DNA from: Syngnathus acus
Lineage: Eukaryota; Chordata; Actinopteri; Syngnathiformes; Syngnathidae
Length of the DNA stretch: 64,000 nt
Reading direction: 5' to 3'
Assembly: GCF_901709675.1 (NCBI RefSeq)
Contig: NC_051095.1
Span: 7,343,956 to 7,407,955, forward strand
The translations under genes were made by a program, and so were the position numbers. Shown one piece after another: positions 1 to 12,279 of this stretch. A model generated the notes under the pieces. It had not been told where the DNA came from. It ran no database searches and worked only from the letters and a program-made list of their open reading frames with translations. The number at the start of each line of letters is the position of its first letter. Position 1 is the stretch's first letter.

Positions 1-2627
1 AGAAGCCATTTTGTTTTCCGTCTTTCTGTGTTGATCGCTACCGCCATATTCCTGGTCTTTGTCTCCTTTGACTTTGATTCCCGTTGGTGTTTTTCACATC
101 TTCCCGCCTGGCGGCTGGAAGAAACAAAACCACCTCGCCACTCTTCCTCTGGTTTTGGCTGCCGAATGATGGCCATCTTTTTTTTTCTTTTATAAATTGT
201 TTTTCACAGCAATCCTTCAAAATCTGTGCTCTATCAGATTGGCATTTACTTTAAGGGGGTTCTTCTCATTTGATGGCACTGAGGCTGCTCCTTTTGGCCT
301 ACATTCCTGTCATCACAAGATCAAGTCAATTCATCAATAAGATAATTAACCAATGAATCCATTTAGAATGAATTATTAGTTCCATCCTTGGTTGTGGTTT
401 TTCTGTGTTGCTGTCGCATTTGTATGCACAAAAGCCTTGGCGGTCATGCCCTCCTCCTTCTCAATGTTTACTGCACAGAACAAAATGTGCTTTGTAATAG
501 CTCCCATCGTCTCCTAAATGGTGATTTATTTTTTTTAGCGCTATCCACCCACATGCAACAGGTTTTTTTTTTTCCCGCTCTCCTTTTTCATGCGGGTGTG
601 TGGTTTCCCCTTCATTTTTTTTTTCCACCTGCGTGCACAGTAAGGTGTGTGTCGGCAACTTTACTTGTTTGTTGTCAGCCAATAGCAATGAAGTGAATTA
701 CTTTATCCTTTGCGTGTCTGACTGGACCAAAATAAGACTGTAATGGAGAGATGATGTAATCATGACATTAGAATATAATTTTACACTCATAACACCAAAT
801 GTGTTTATTAAAACACTTTTTTCAGTATCATCGGTGCTTGTTCTTGAAGACATGGAAAAAAAATCACTTTGAGGAAATGAAAGAAAGACTCACAAACAAG
901 AAGCGAAGACTGCTCGCCTCAAACTGTTTTTTGTTGTTCCCGCTTAAAGTTTACTTTAAAAATGGCATATAAAACAATAATATTCATTGCAAGTATCATA
1001 CTCCCTGAATTTACAATTCAGCAGTAAGAGGAACACTATTTTACCTGTCATATATTGTCAATAAAAGATATCTTGGACTTTCGCTTTCACATAAAGGGAA
1101 ATTTTTGCCAGTCAGCTGTGGCTCTGCTTCCCCTTAGACGCACTTTACTTGCGAAAAGACATCATACATTTCCTCATTGTTTCCCCACCAAGACAGTCAT
1201 GATGGCAAAACACATTTTCCAAGTCAGCATAAAAATGCACTTTTTTTTTCTGTATCATACCATGGGTATGGAATAAAATGCACACGTATATGCAACCTTA
1301 CGCAACACAGTCATACAAGCAGGATTAAGTCTAAATCAAAAGTTTTAAGGTTAATTTACGGCTAATTCCATTTTATATGCCGTTTCGTTGCTTTTGTTAT
1401 TTTTTATTATTGGTTATTGGTCTGTTTTTATTCATCGCTCATTTTATTTTATTTATTATTTATTATTTATGGTTTGTGCCTTCTTGTTTTTGTTTTGTGT
1501 CTCCTACTTGTATGTCTCGTCACCGTGGGATGGAGGAAACGGAATTTCGGTTTCTTTGTGTGTCTTGACGTATGAAGGGATTGACAATAAAGCTGACTTT
1601 GACTTTGACTTTGACTTTTGTGTACTTTCTCATAGTCCACTTGGATCTCATCCAATGATTTGCATCTGAGAGCTAACAGCCAATCAGAATGAGCCATTGT
1701 CACTGACAGACAATATCGTTTGCAGACTGGGATTAATGGCAAAATGACAGCAAAACTTTTAATTCTTGACAATTCTAAACGCTGCATTTTGCTTGGATTT
1801 GTTCCTGCTTGTATTGCGCGTGTGCGTGTCTGTGCGTGCATGTGTGACTTGTTGAATTGTCAGTCAGATCAATTGTCTATTTGTTGGTATCGAAATCCAA
1901 TTGGCAGGAAAGTCGAGGATTTTTTCTTTTCTTAGATGTGTGAATCCCCATTCATGTTACGTGTTAAGAAATGTAATGACGTGAAAATGGCAGGAAAGGC
2001 AAAGATTTTTTGTCTTACATGTGTGAATTCCCATTCACATTACATTGTCGTAATGACGTGATACTCGAAATTCTAGCAGCAGTTTGGAATCCCCGCTTAC
2101 TTTTCACCTCACTCCACATGTCACGTTTCTTATATGCTCGTATCGATAAACAGCGTTTACAGATAATCACGTGTTAACTCGGTTGTACAGTCGAGCAGTC
2201 TGGCAAAGTCCACAATTTATTACACCGTATCTCCAAATGATAGTTCCTCAAGAGGCTTCATTTCTTGACCTAAATAGAGTCCAAGCAACAATCTCACAGG
2301 CTATAAATTGAAACACTCTTCCGCAGTCCGTGTCACCCCCGCCAAGTGTATGTGGACGCCGCAAGTGGGGGGGGACGCACGCACGCACATACACACACAC
2401 AGTTGCCTGCCACTCAAATCACCTATCGGGATTTCACACTGGCAACCACACAATCTGCCCCTCCTCCCTCCCACGCACATTTCCAATGGCTTGCAAAACA
2501 AAGTTTAATGCCCGGTCACGCTTTAAACGTGTTTAAACTGATTAAAACTCACTTTATGCTGCAGTATTTATTTGAGTGCCTCCAACGGAATGCTTTTTTT
2601 TTTGCTTCTTTGTGATTGTTTGTTCAG
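1..2627. other. Non-coding flank left of the sestrin exons
   Basis: I see no convincing exon here. The segment is AT-rich with T runs, plus an L2-like LINE tail near 1.5-1.6 kb that is listed separately. It should hold either a long intron of the sestrin gene, whose N-terminal exons are missing from view, or the gene's upstream region. The CA-rich stretch at about 2370-2402 is a short microsatellite. Open frames here are low-complexity and show no family resemblance. Confidence 0.5.
1485..1622 (+). mobile_element. LINE (L2-like) 3' tail with hexanucleotide repeat
   Basis: The segment ends in 'TGACAATAAAG' followed by about four copies of a TGACTT-type unit (about 1577-1618). A short 3' tail with a TGACAATAAAG signal and a small tandem repeat is typical of L2/CR1-group LINEs of fish. 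The same signal occurs at the end of the L2 element at about 60.9 kb in this window. No reverse transcriptase remains, so this is a heavily 5'-truncated relic. The left boundary is uncertain. Confidence 0.5.
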
Positions 2628-5600
2628 GCGATGGTGAGCAAGGAGAAGGAGCGCGCGTCTCTGGTGCTGATGAAGACGGCGGCGGGCCGCGGCAGCCTGG
2701 ACGCCGTATCGCAGCAGATGGCCTCGCACCCGCAGTATTTGGAAAGCTTCCTGCGAGCGCAGCACTACATCTTGCACATGGACGGACCTCTGCCGTTGCC
2801 CTGCCGCCATTACATCGCCATCATGGTGCGTCAAAAAAAGGCAAAACTCGTGCATTTTGAAATTAGAAATATAACTTTATAATAGTGTACTTAATAAAAA
2901 AAATACTATACAGTGAAGTCATGATTAAATACATGGTTTGTACAATAATTAAATCTGCGACCCATTCTGGTGTGTGTACTTTGGCCACGAGGGGGCAGTA
3001 TAATGCAGGCATATACAAAACCAGTCACTGCTCAGTAAGCCACAGTAATATTAGTTCTTTAAATAGGATCAGTAACGCCTCAGTGACTATTATGTTGTGT
3101 GCCGACTTGTGTACAACCTTTTCTTCTTGAAACTGCGCAACTTTATTCTCATTTGATCTTTTGCTGCTTTTTTTAGGCAGCGGCACGCCACCACTGCAAT
3201 TACCTGGTCTACCTGCATTCGGCCCAGTTCCTGAGGCTGGGTGGCGACCCCCTGTGGCTGCAGGGCTTGGAGGCGGCACCCTCGCGTCTGCGCCTGCTCG
3301 ACCACATCAACAAGGTGCTGGCTCACCAGCCCTGGCTGGCTGCCTGCTCGGACATCAAGGTGGGAAAAAAAACAAAATCAACACATTCACCTTGACGCTA
3401 GGATGCACTTCATTGTTGGAATAATAATCATTCAGACACATCCACCAATCAGACCTTCCCTGACTGTGATGGAAAGTGGGGGAGAAGTGGTCCAATTTGT
3501 CCCGATTATTAGTATGTGTTTATCCGTGAGCTGACCACTAACCACTAGTTCTAACTTGTGTTCCCGCAGACGCTGCTGAAGTGCGGCGAGCCGTGCTGGT
3601 CTCTGGCCGAGCTGGTTCAAGCCGTTGTGATTCTGGCCCACTGCCACTCTCTATGCAGCTTTGTGTTCGGTTCCAACGCTGCTGACTGGGGCCACCCGGC
3701 GCCCCCGAGCAAGTCTCCCAATGGCACGCCGCCTACCTTCTGCGCCTTTGACGTCACTAACGGCAACCCCAACGGGCCTCAGTCAATCGACGACGTCGCC
3801 GAACAAATAACACGACGCTGGGTAAAAAAAAAATGGAACTCATGTCACTGTAATAGTGCTATATACAAGTGCTTGTCAGCGAATTACAATGTCATGGAAA
3901 AAGTAATTTACAACGTACAGAGCCCTTCTGTGAATTTTAAGTTTACAAATACTTAACGTCAATGCCTATAGATGCCCCACAAAAGCAATTGACTTTCAAA
4001 GTTACCGTACGCAATATTAGTTATAAAAATATACTTTTTGTGTAGCCAATCAATGTCACAACTTTATCAATTGAACTACTAAAACAGATTTTTTTTTTTT
4101 TTTTTTACTGATACTCTAATCTGTTGAGAAATCCAAGCAGTAGACACAAACTTCAAATTAGCAGATGATGTCTAGCAACAATGTTTTCACGGCTTGTCAA
4201 TCAATCATTGCTCACACTGTCCTTGTGATTTTTTTTTTTGATTTTTTTATTTATTTTTTTTTTTTTTATCAGTCAGTGGACTCGGGTAGTGACCTGTTGA
4301 ATCTGAAGGACAAGAGCCCTAAACCTCATGAAGAGCGAGACAAGCGAGAAGAGCGTCTGCTAAACAACCAAGCCGGTAAACAAAAAACAACTAAGGTCTA
4401 TTTCCTTAAATTAGTCTTAAAAATTGGACAATGCAAAATTATAGGGTGTTGATATCTAGAGGCCAACAATGTAATTACATCCAAAATAAATTGCTGGCAG
4501 ATTAAAATTTACTTTTTAAAGTGAATTAAAAAAAATCTGCATCTTAGGAGTTAAGTTATTTTTATTTTATGTTATTTTTTTCAGATGTTGAAGAAGAAGA
4601 CGAGATAATGTACTTCGCCGACCCGTCTCGCTTCGTCACAGAGCCCAATTTCGATTACAAGGAATTTGCCCGCAGAGACGAGGACCTTTTCCAAGTATTT
4701 CGAGTTCAGGTGAGTCGAAGGTCGTACACCGTGTAGAGATTAATAGATAGATTGTGACTGTTTTTAATCGTGGTCAGGACTACTCATGGGAGGACCACGG
4801 CTTCTCGCTGGTCAACCGCTTGTACTCGGACATCGGCCACCTTCTGGACGAGCGCTTCCGAAATGTCACCTCCGTGTCGTCCCCGCACGGCCCCGAACTG
4901 AAGAGGGCCGTCTGGAACTACATCCACTGTATCTTGGGAATTCGGTTGGCCTTCCATCTCATATGTCCTTTGGTTGTCGCCGTGGAAACGGTGAGCGGAT
5001 TAAAAGACTGTTTACTGCCGGCGGCAGGTACGACGATTACGACTACGGGGAAGTGGACCGGCTCCTGAAGCGAGATCTGAAGGTGTACATCAAGGCCGTC
5101 ACGTGTTTCCCCGACCCTAGCAAAAGTCCGGCGTCTCCGCTTGGCTGGGCTTCTCTTAAAACATCTGAGCGGGTGAGTCAAGCCTTGCAAAGATGGACAG
5201 TTTTGAGTGTTATTCTCCTTTAAAATGGATACAATTGTTTTGGGAGCAAAATCCTTCTCCAACTTCCAGAACTGTTTCCACATTGCCCAAATACCCACAA
5301 GTTTACATTTTTAAAATATTTATCACATGACTAAAATCCCACATTTTCATCCCCCAAAAATGGTCATTCTACCTATGGCCACTTTTTCAGAATGGACATT
5401 GGCTATTTTGATCTGACTTGAAAATAGTCATCTCATTCAGAACATCTTGGTGACTATTTTATAGATGAGGCAAATTTACACACATGATCATGATGGCATT
5501 TCTAAATCAATGTAGACATTTGAGATATTTATTTTCCTTTTCTACTTGGATATCCACGCACTCATACTTATCTACTAGAGTTTGATTTGTGGATGGTTGT

Positions 5601-6003
5601 ATTTAAAAAATTTATTTTTGCGTGTTTTCTTTGCACTATACTTACCCTAATGATCTTCTTTTTTAAATCTTGCACATAAGGAAAAAAAGAAACTAAAACC
5701 AATAAAAACAAAACTTATAAAAACTAAAAATGGTAAAAAAAGATTAAAACATCTCTTAAATTCAAAATGATTTAACAAATTTAAAAATTAAGATTTAAAA
5801 AAAACAAGATTTAAAATAAACCCATAGCAAATTCCGATATGGATCTTACCGTTTGATTTCTACGTAAAATGTGGCACATTTTTGTTGCAATCGTCTTTCT
5901 CCTCCTTTTCCAGATCCACATGAATTTACTCATCATGGAGGCGCGTCTGCAAGCGGAGCTCCTTTACGCCCTGAGAGCCATCACTCAGTACATGATCGCC
6001 TGA
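2628..6003 (+). CDS. Sestrin family protein (divergent paralogue, N-terminus not seen)
   Basis: Sestrins are cytosolic stress sensors that bind GATOR2 and restrain mTORC1; the family also has an alkylhydroperoxidase-like fold. Eight exons join in frame: 2628-2825, 3177-3359, 3570-3821, 4273-4375, 4585-4709, 4778-4944, 5028-5172 and 5914-6003, all with AG/GT borders. The peptide contains [78 protein letters not shown] and ends [16 protein letters not shown] + QYMIA. The catalytic Cys with the Tyr and His of the C-x-Y...H relay is kept (C-N-Y-L-V-Y-L-H), as are the Asp pair of YDDYDYGE used for GATOR2 binding. The leucine lid is missing (see findings). An in-frame stop lies just before the first exon's acceptor, so a start at the ATG at 2631 or an unseen upstream exon is needed. 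SESN1, 2 and 3 are all clearly different; linkage to foxo4 suggests a fourth sestrin ohnologue (inference). Confidence 0.9.
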
Positions 6004-6607
6004 GAGCCTCTCGCAAGTGCACGCTTCTTTTTTTCTTCCTTCTCCATCGAGGTACACCCACTTGACGTGTCGACGTCTAAATTAGGAAGAGCGCATGTGT
6101 GCCCCAAAGATGTGCCACACCGCCTCTCCCCATGTGCAATCCTGAAAAGACTTCAGACAGAACTCACAGAATAGTATTCAGCTTTTGGGTGACAATTCAC
6201 ATCAACTTTTAGTGGGTCAACTTCATTTGACCTCCTGTAAACTCCTGAATACAATTAATTGCCGACGTTGCCAGAATTTCTTCTTGATCAAATACTTTTT
6301 GTGTGTTCAACTCTTTACTGTCATGCAAAAAGTAGTGAAACAATGAACAGTTGTGCGTTCGAAAATTTACAGGAGGTCGAATTGAATTCACACAAAAAGG
6401 CTCTTGAGCATTTTAGACTCATCCTGAATTGAAGCCCAATCTCTCCAACTTTTTGTGCGTAGTACTGTAAGTATTTATACTGTTCCGTCATGAACACTCT
6501 CCTTATAAGAGTAGTTGCGTAGTTTTGTTGAATGTTCTCCAAGGACAATCCTCATTCAGTATTGTTTGAAGGACCCTTTTGGATCTCCTGAGCTGTTTGT
6601 TCAAAAT

Positions 6608-6613
6608 AATAAA
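6608..6613 (+). terminator. Poly(A) signal, probable sestrin mRNA end
   Basis: AATAAA lies about 600 bases after the sestrin stop codon, in AT-rich sequence with no other gene nearby. This would give a 3'UTR of about 0.6 kb. It is inferred from position only. Confidence 0.5.
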
Positions 6614-7160
6614 CCCAACAACCTTAGTTTCTTTTTAAACAAGCACTTTTAAAAAAAAGTATATATATATATTTATAATGCGAGGAAGCAAGCGAAAGAC
6701 AGACGTGACGTGGGATTTTTTTATTCGTAGACCTGCTGAAAAAAGTTTGTGACTGACTGAAAACATAAAAAACTTTGAGTAAGTTTGTACGTGAGCGCTT
6801 TGTGGTACAAACACACACACAAAAAGAAGGTGTTGAGCCATCGACAAAATGATTGTTTTTGTTTTCCTTGCTCATTGAACAAAATGGATGTTTTTGTGCT
6901 TTATAGAAAGAAAATGCACGGTACCGTTTGCCAAGCAGAACGAGATGCAAACATGTTTTTTGAAGGATTTGTGGGGGAATTTGACAGGTTTTGTACACTG
7001 TTGTTGTTGTTGTTATTGTGCTATGATTAGAATTAGAACATTTGACGAAGCACAAGTGCTTTTCAAATTTAGGTCCCCAAAAAGTCGTTTGCAAAAAAAG
7101 CGCATACCCATGCCAATGAATCACTGACATGCCTAAATAGACGTGTGTGCATGTGTGTGT

Positions 7161-7408
<248 letters not shown>

Positions 7409-8739
7409 AGAACACACATACACATGCAAAATTTGTTTTTGCAAAGATCATGACCTTTTTCTTTTAAAAGAAATGGGAAAATCTTTTACAAAGTTGGTAA
7501 GGTTGGCATTGTATTCCGAGAATATACCTTTCTTTAACATGCCTCATCTCATAAAAAAAGGTTTCTGCAATCAGCAACTTTTTAACTTTTCTGTCATTTC
7601 TGGGCTGGATACACATGATAACTGGCAGTAAGATTTCAAGAGGCTCCTTGGAAAAACTTCTCCGCTGGACTCAAAAGGTTTTCCGAACCTTTCCCGTGGC
7701 AGTTGGACGACAAATATGAAACCAACGAAAGCACATTTAGTCACCTTTAGGGTGGAAGCAGAGAGCTTGTGATGATCCCTGTCGCCTGCAGCGGCATCGG
7801 AAACAAAAACAAAAGACCGGGGAAAAGAATCCTCCAACTGACTTGAAGCATTTGTTTCTTTTTTGTTTCCTCTTTGGAAACGACACCTGCAAAAACCCTG
7901 GAAACAAGGCAAAACGAACCTTTGACCCACACGGATCTTGCAACCACACCAAGCTAAACAAGACATCATTATGGACACAAACGGAGCGACATGAAAAAAA
8001 AAAAGATGCAAATATATGTGTTCCTTTCTATAAAGATGCTTTATGAAAGAAAACAAAATGCTGCTGTCTTGCTTGTTTCCCACTTTTTGTTTTTTTGGCA
8101 CCTGTTAGTCAGTGAGCAGCCACAGGAAGTGCCGTGATGAAGACGCTAAAAATAACTTGTCATGCCCAAAACAATCACAGGCACTAATACATGTGCCTGC
8201 CCCCAAAAAATGGACACCATTTATTTATCAAAGATGTTCATGTGCATGAAAAAAAACTAAAACATGCACCACCCCCCATAAAAAAATTAACAAATTAAGA
8301 AAATCCTAATTATATCAAAAAGCTCACACCCACCCCAAAAACTATATGAAAAACATCCAATGGATTGGAGGCAGGAAGGCAAAGTGGGTTAAAGCAGTTT
8401 ATTGACTCGTCAAGTTTCTATTTGTCGCGTCTCTAAGAGGACAAAGGAGGGCAAACATATCAAAATCAACCCATCAATCAATAAACTCATCATAAACATA
8501 ACTGCTTTCTGCTCTCACCTCGTTAAGCTTAGTTCTAAAATACTGTGTTGACGGGGGAGCAATTTATCCAGATCATTAAAAAGAAACTCATCAAAGGGGA
8601 CTAGTATCTTAAGGGGACAAAAATATCAAATGGAGATCAAGTACAAGTGGAGTGACCTCGCATGGAGGCCAAGCCAAAGCAAAGTACACCAGAACACTTC
8701 TGGAAAGCCCTGGGAGCATTCATTCCACATTCAGCACTC

Positions 8740-9060
8740 TTTGTCCCTACTAGTGCTAATTCAGCACACTGGTGTGGTGGTACTGATTGTCTTACTTCTC
8801 GTGTTTTTTCCCACTTTGGTCAAATCAATCCTTAACACGTGCTGCATGAAGATGTGTCAAGCACTAGTAACCTCTTTATCAAGGTTATCCAATAATTGCT
8901 CTGCTTTTTTTTGGAGCATTTACTCCATATCCTTGATGTCTAATGTAGGGTAATAATTTGTTCTCACTAATAAGACAACTTGTCGGACAAATACTAGTTC
9001 TAGTCAGGCTAAACTTGGTCATTAGCTGCAAAAGTTGCAACTAGTGCGCTGAATTGTCTA
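8740..9060. repeat. ACTAGT-rich dispersed sequence
   Basis: Four ACTAGT hexamers (8749, 8863, 8993, 9040) occur in 300 bases. Similar dense clusters appear near 30.2, 58.4 and 61.4-61.7 kb. I infer relics of one dispersed repeat family; its class is not identifiable by eye. Confidence 0.35.
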
Positions 9061-11659
9061 AAGAGCAAAGAGCTTATTCGTAAACGTGAAGAATATGGAA
9101 TGAATGCTGCGATTTGTCTCACACACAAACATACGCACACGTCCAGTTTCATATTTAACATTCCATAAATCAATTAATTAAATGATTGGGATGTCAGACT
9201 CCATCTAGTTAAGTGAGAAGTTTGGGGACTAACATGTAAATAAAGAGTGAGATACTAAAAATAAAATAAGATGAAATGAATAAAAACATTATTGTTAATT
9301 CTTGAAGGTAACTTTCAACAAGGCCCTGATAGTATGCATCCAAACTTACTCGTAGCACCACTTCAAAGTAAATCGAGTGCATTTTTTTTTTCAACTTACT
9401 GTTTTTTTTTTTTTTAAACAAATTGGTTTTGAATGTGTGAAATGACAAACTGTACATGACCAGAAAATTAAATACACAAAAAATGAGAACAATTTGCATA
9501 CACGTTCTAGAAATATCATGCTAGTGTTTCATCTTGGCAGGAAGTAAAAAATCCAACCCGAAAAAAAAAGTGAAATGCATAGCAGATTTGTTTTTTTGTT
9601 TTTGTTTTTTTTTAAAGATGCAGAGGTCTTAAAAAGCAAGTTTCCAGTCGCAACAGAAAAATAAATATGTGTTTTTCTTGCTTTTGTCACATGATTGTGC
9701 ATGTTTTCTTCCGAGCGACCCTGAGAGGTAATGGTTGTATGAGTCTTTTTGTTTTTATGGTTTCATTTTGAGATGACTAATGTTTAAAAGCAAGAAAAAT
9801 ATCTAAAAAGGAAAAAAAAAAGCATCTGTACAGTGAGATACGGTCAGGTTGAGTGTGCCCCCTAAATGCCATGCAAATGCAAATATTAGTATTCTTTTGG
9901 AAGTTATACACAAAAAATCTACATGCACATACATTTTTACAAAAATAAGTGTATAAAAATCGCTGTTACAAATCTGAAAAATGCATCCTCCAATGTAAAA
10001 AAAAATACAAGTAGCATCTTTTTATTATTCTCCATCTATGTTGTATATTAAAGCTATAACCAAATATATATATATATTTATATTTCAAGTTAGTGAGGGT
10101 ACATGACAAAATAGCAAAACCCTTCGTGTTTTTGTTGTTGTTGCTGCTGCTTAAAATTTCCTTCAAATTCTTTTGATAAATCTGCATAGTGTGTCATTGT
10201 TTATGTGCAACGTGTGCATCGCGTGTCGAAATGTTTCAAACCGAAAACAATAGTTGGGATGTATGGTACTGGTTGTACATAAGTGCTAATCAAAAAACTG
10301 AATTTACAACAAAATCAAAAATTAGGTAGCAACATTCGATAAGAAGCCAAATCCAATGGCAATTTAACATCAAATGCCCTAAAAAATTCAAAACAAATAA
10401 CTTCATTTTATTAGTTCAACTGCACATTGCATTCTTTCCTCTTTTTTCACCCCTAATATAAATCATGTCTAAAGCGGGGTACACACATACACATTTTCTT
10501 TTATCATCGAGCCCCCATTCGGCCAGGGGAAAAAAAGATTCTTCCAACAATTGCCAGTCTCCTCCCTTCAGAGCAAATGTCTACCGCAGTACCAAGTGTG
10601 ACCTGCGGGAAACAGCGGCCAAGTCGATAAAGAAATCCATGAGGCCCAAACGAAAAGATTTGCCATTGTAAATATTGAATACGTTTAACATTTATGATTG
10701 TCTAATTAGATCAGAGAAGAAAAACAATTATCGTATGGGTCCACCCAGCTATTGACTCTCGTCCAGCTTTATTCTAATCGCCAATCCTGATGGTTTTCCA
10801 AGCAGTTAAGAAGTCTTAACACACCCCGTGCTGTTTTAACATGAATTCTTTCCACATCAAAAGTCAGCCGCTTTTGAGATGTCTGTTAGTCGGGACTTTG
10901 CAGACTTTGATTGTAAAGGAAATGCGTCATGATTATCGCTATGTGTGTACCCTACTCAACTACTTTACACACCGCATGGAGTTAAAACAAAAACAAAGAA
11001 AAAAAAAACGACATTGCCCAAAGAGCAATTAGTGTTGAATCAGCAAAAAAAAAAGTTATGTATCGTCTTGTTTTAGCAATGGTCATCGGCGTCCTCGTTT
11101 TGTACCGATCTGCAGGTGCTTCCAGGGAAAACTGGCCAATTCTTCACCACAACACGCACACTCAAGGTCACCATATGGAAGCCAATGAGGTACTGAAGCT
11201 TCGGGGTACCGTGTTTGCCTGTAAGATGCTTGCGCGAAACATCTTGACAACTCGCAGGCAGAATTGAGGAAGTCTTGAAAATGGCCGCAGCCAGGTTATG
11301 AAAAACGCCAAAATGGAGGAAGATGGGGAGGCGCAGCTATAAATTGTATGCATAGTCGGTGGTTGCGTTGGCACGTGACGAGACAAGAGGCCGGTCCGCG
11401 TGACTATGTGGCGGGACATTTTGTCCTTTTTGGGGTTGGCCACGTCAGGAGGGTGGAAAGGTGGCTTCTCTACTCCTGGTGAGAAACAACATGAGAAGAA
11501 AAATGAGCGACAGAAGGACGAAATTGTCAACATTAGCTTTGACATTTGTGTTTTCTGGCAAGTAGGTATGGGGATTTGACTTTTTGAAGTAATGTTAACC
11601 ATCAATGGCTCCATTTTTATACTTCTAAATATTTCTTTTTCATTCTCAGGAAGGGGGTG

Positions 11660-12260
11660 AGATTTATCCAAGAGGAGACTAAGAGCCGAAAGAAAACAGA
11701 GCAGTAAAACACCTTAACAAGCAGAGGAACAAGGCAAAAAAAGGGGTAAGTAAAAACACAGGTAGAGTATTTACTTCTTGATAGAGACTTTTTTTTTAAT
11801 CCAAGCACTAGCAAGGCCTAATGGCAGCAAGTTCGTGAAGCACCAACAATGAACAAAAATACTGGTGATAACTTCTCAAATAGGAAACAAATACTATCCA
11901 AGAGCAGACAGAAAGAAAACAAAATGCTGTAACAACGACCCAAATGGAGACTAAGGACAGCAAGATAGTGGAACTCCCAAAAAATAACAGAAAAGGAGGG
12001 GAAAAAAAAAAAAAAAAAAGGGTCAAAATACTCATGTTAACTTGTCGGTTACAGGACAAGTTTAACCCGAGGAGACTAAGGGCAGAAAGAAAATAAAGGT
12101 TGAAAGAAAAGGCTTTTATCCAAGTGGACACTAAGGAGAGCGAAAAAACAGCACCAACATGTAAAAAAGGAGCCAGAATACAACAAATATTGCCGTTTAC
12201 TTCTTGCTATGGAGACCATTTGATCCTAGAGCACACTAAGGGCAGCAAGAAAACAACAGT
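11660..12260 (-). repeat. Degenerate tandem motif in probable foxo4 3'UTR
   Basis: A motif of about 35 bases (+ strand core: ATCCAAG, then GGAGACTAAGG, then GCAGAAAGAAAA) recurs at about 11662, 11798, 11894, 11938, 12061, 12115 and 12219. Two of the copies (11798 and 12219) are preceded by the same TTTACTTCTTG-T-T-GAGAC-like lead-in, so the ancestral unit was longer than the motif. The block ends about 20 bases past the foxo4 stop codon, so on the - strand it should be the first 600 bases of the 3'UTR. Confidence 0.7.
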
Positions 12261-12279
12261 GAACCTACTTGGCAAGCCT

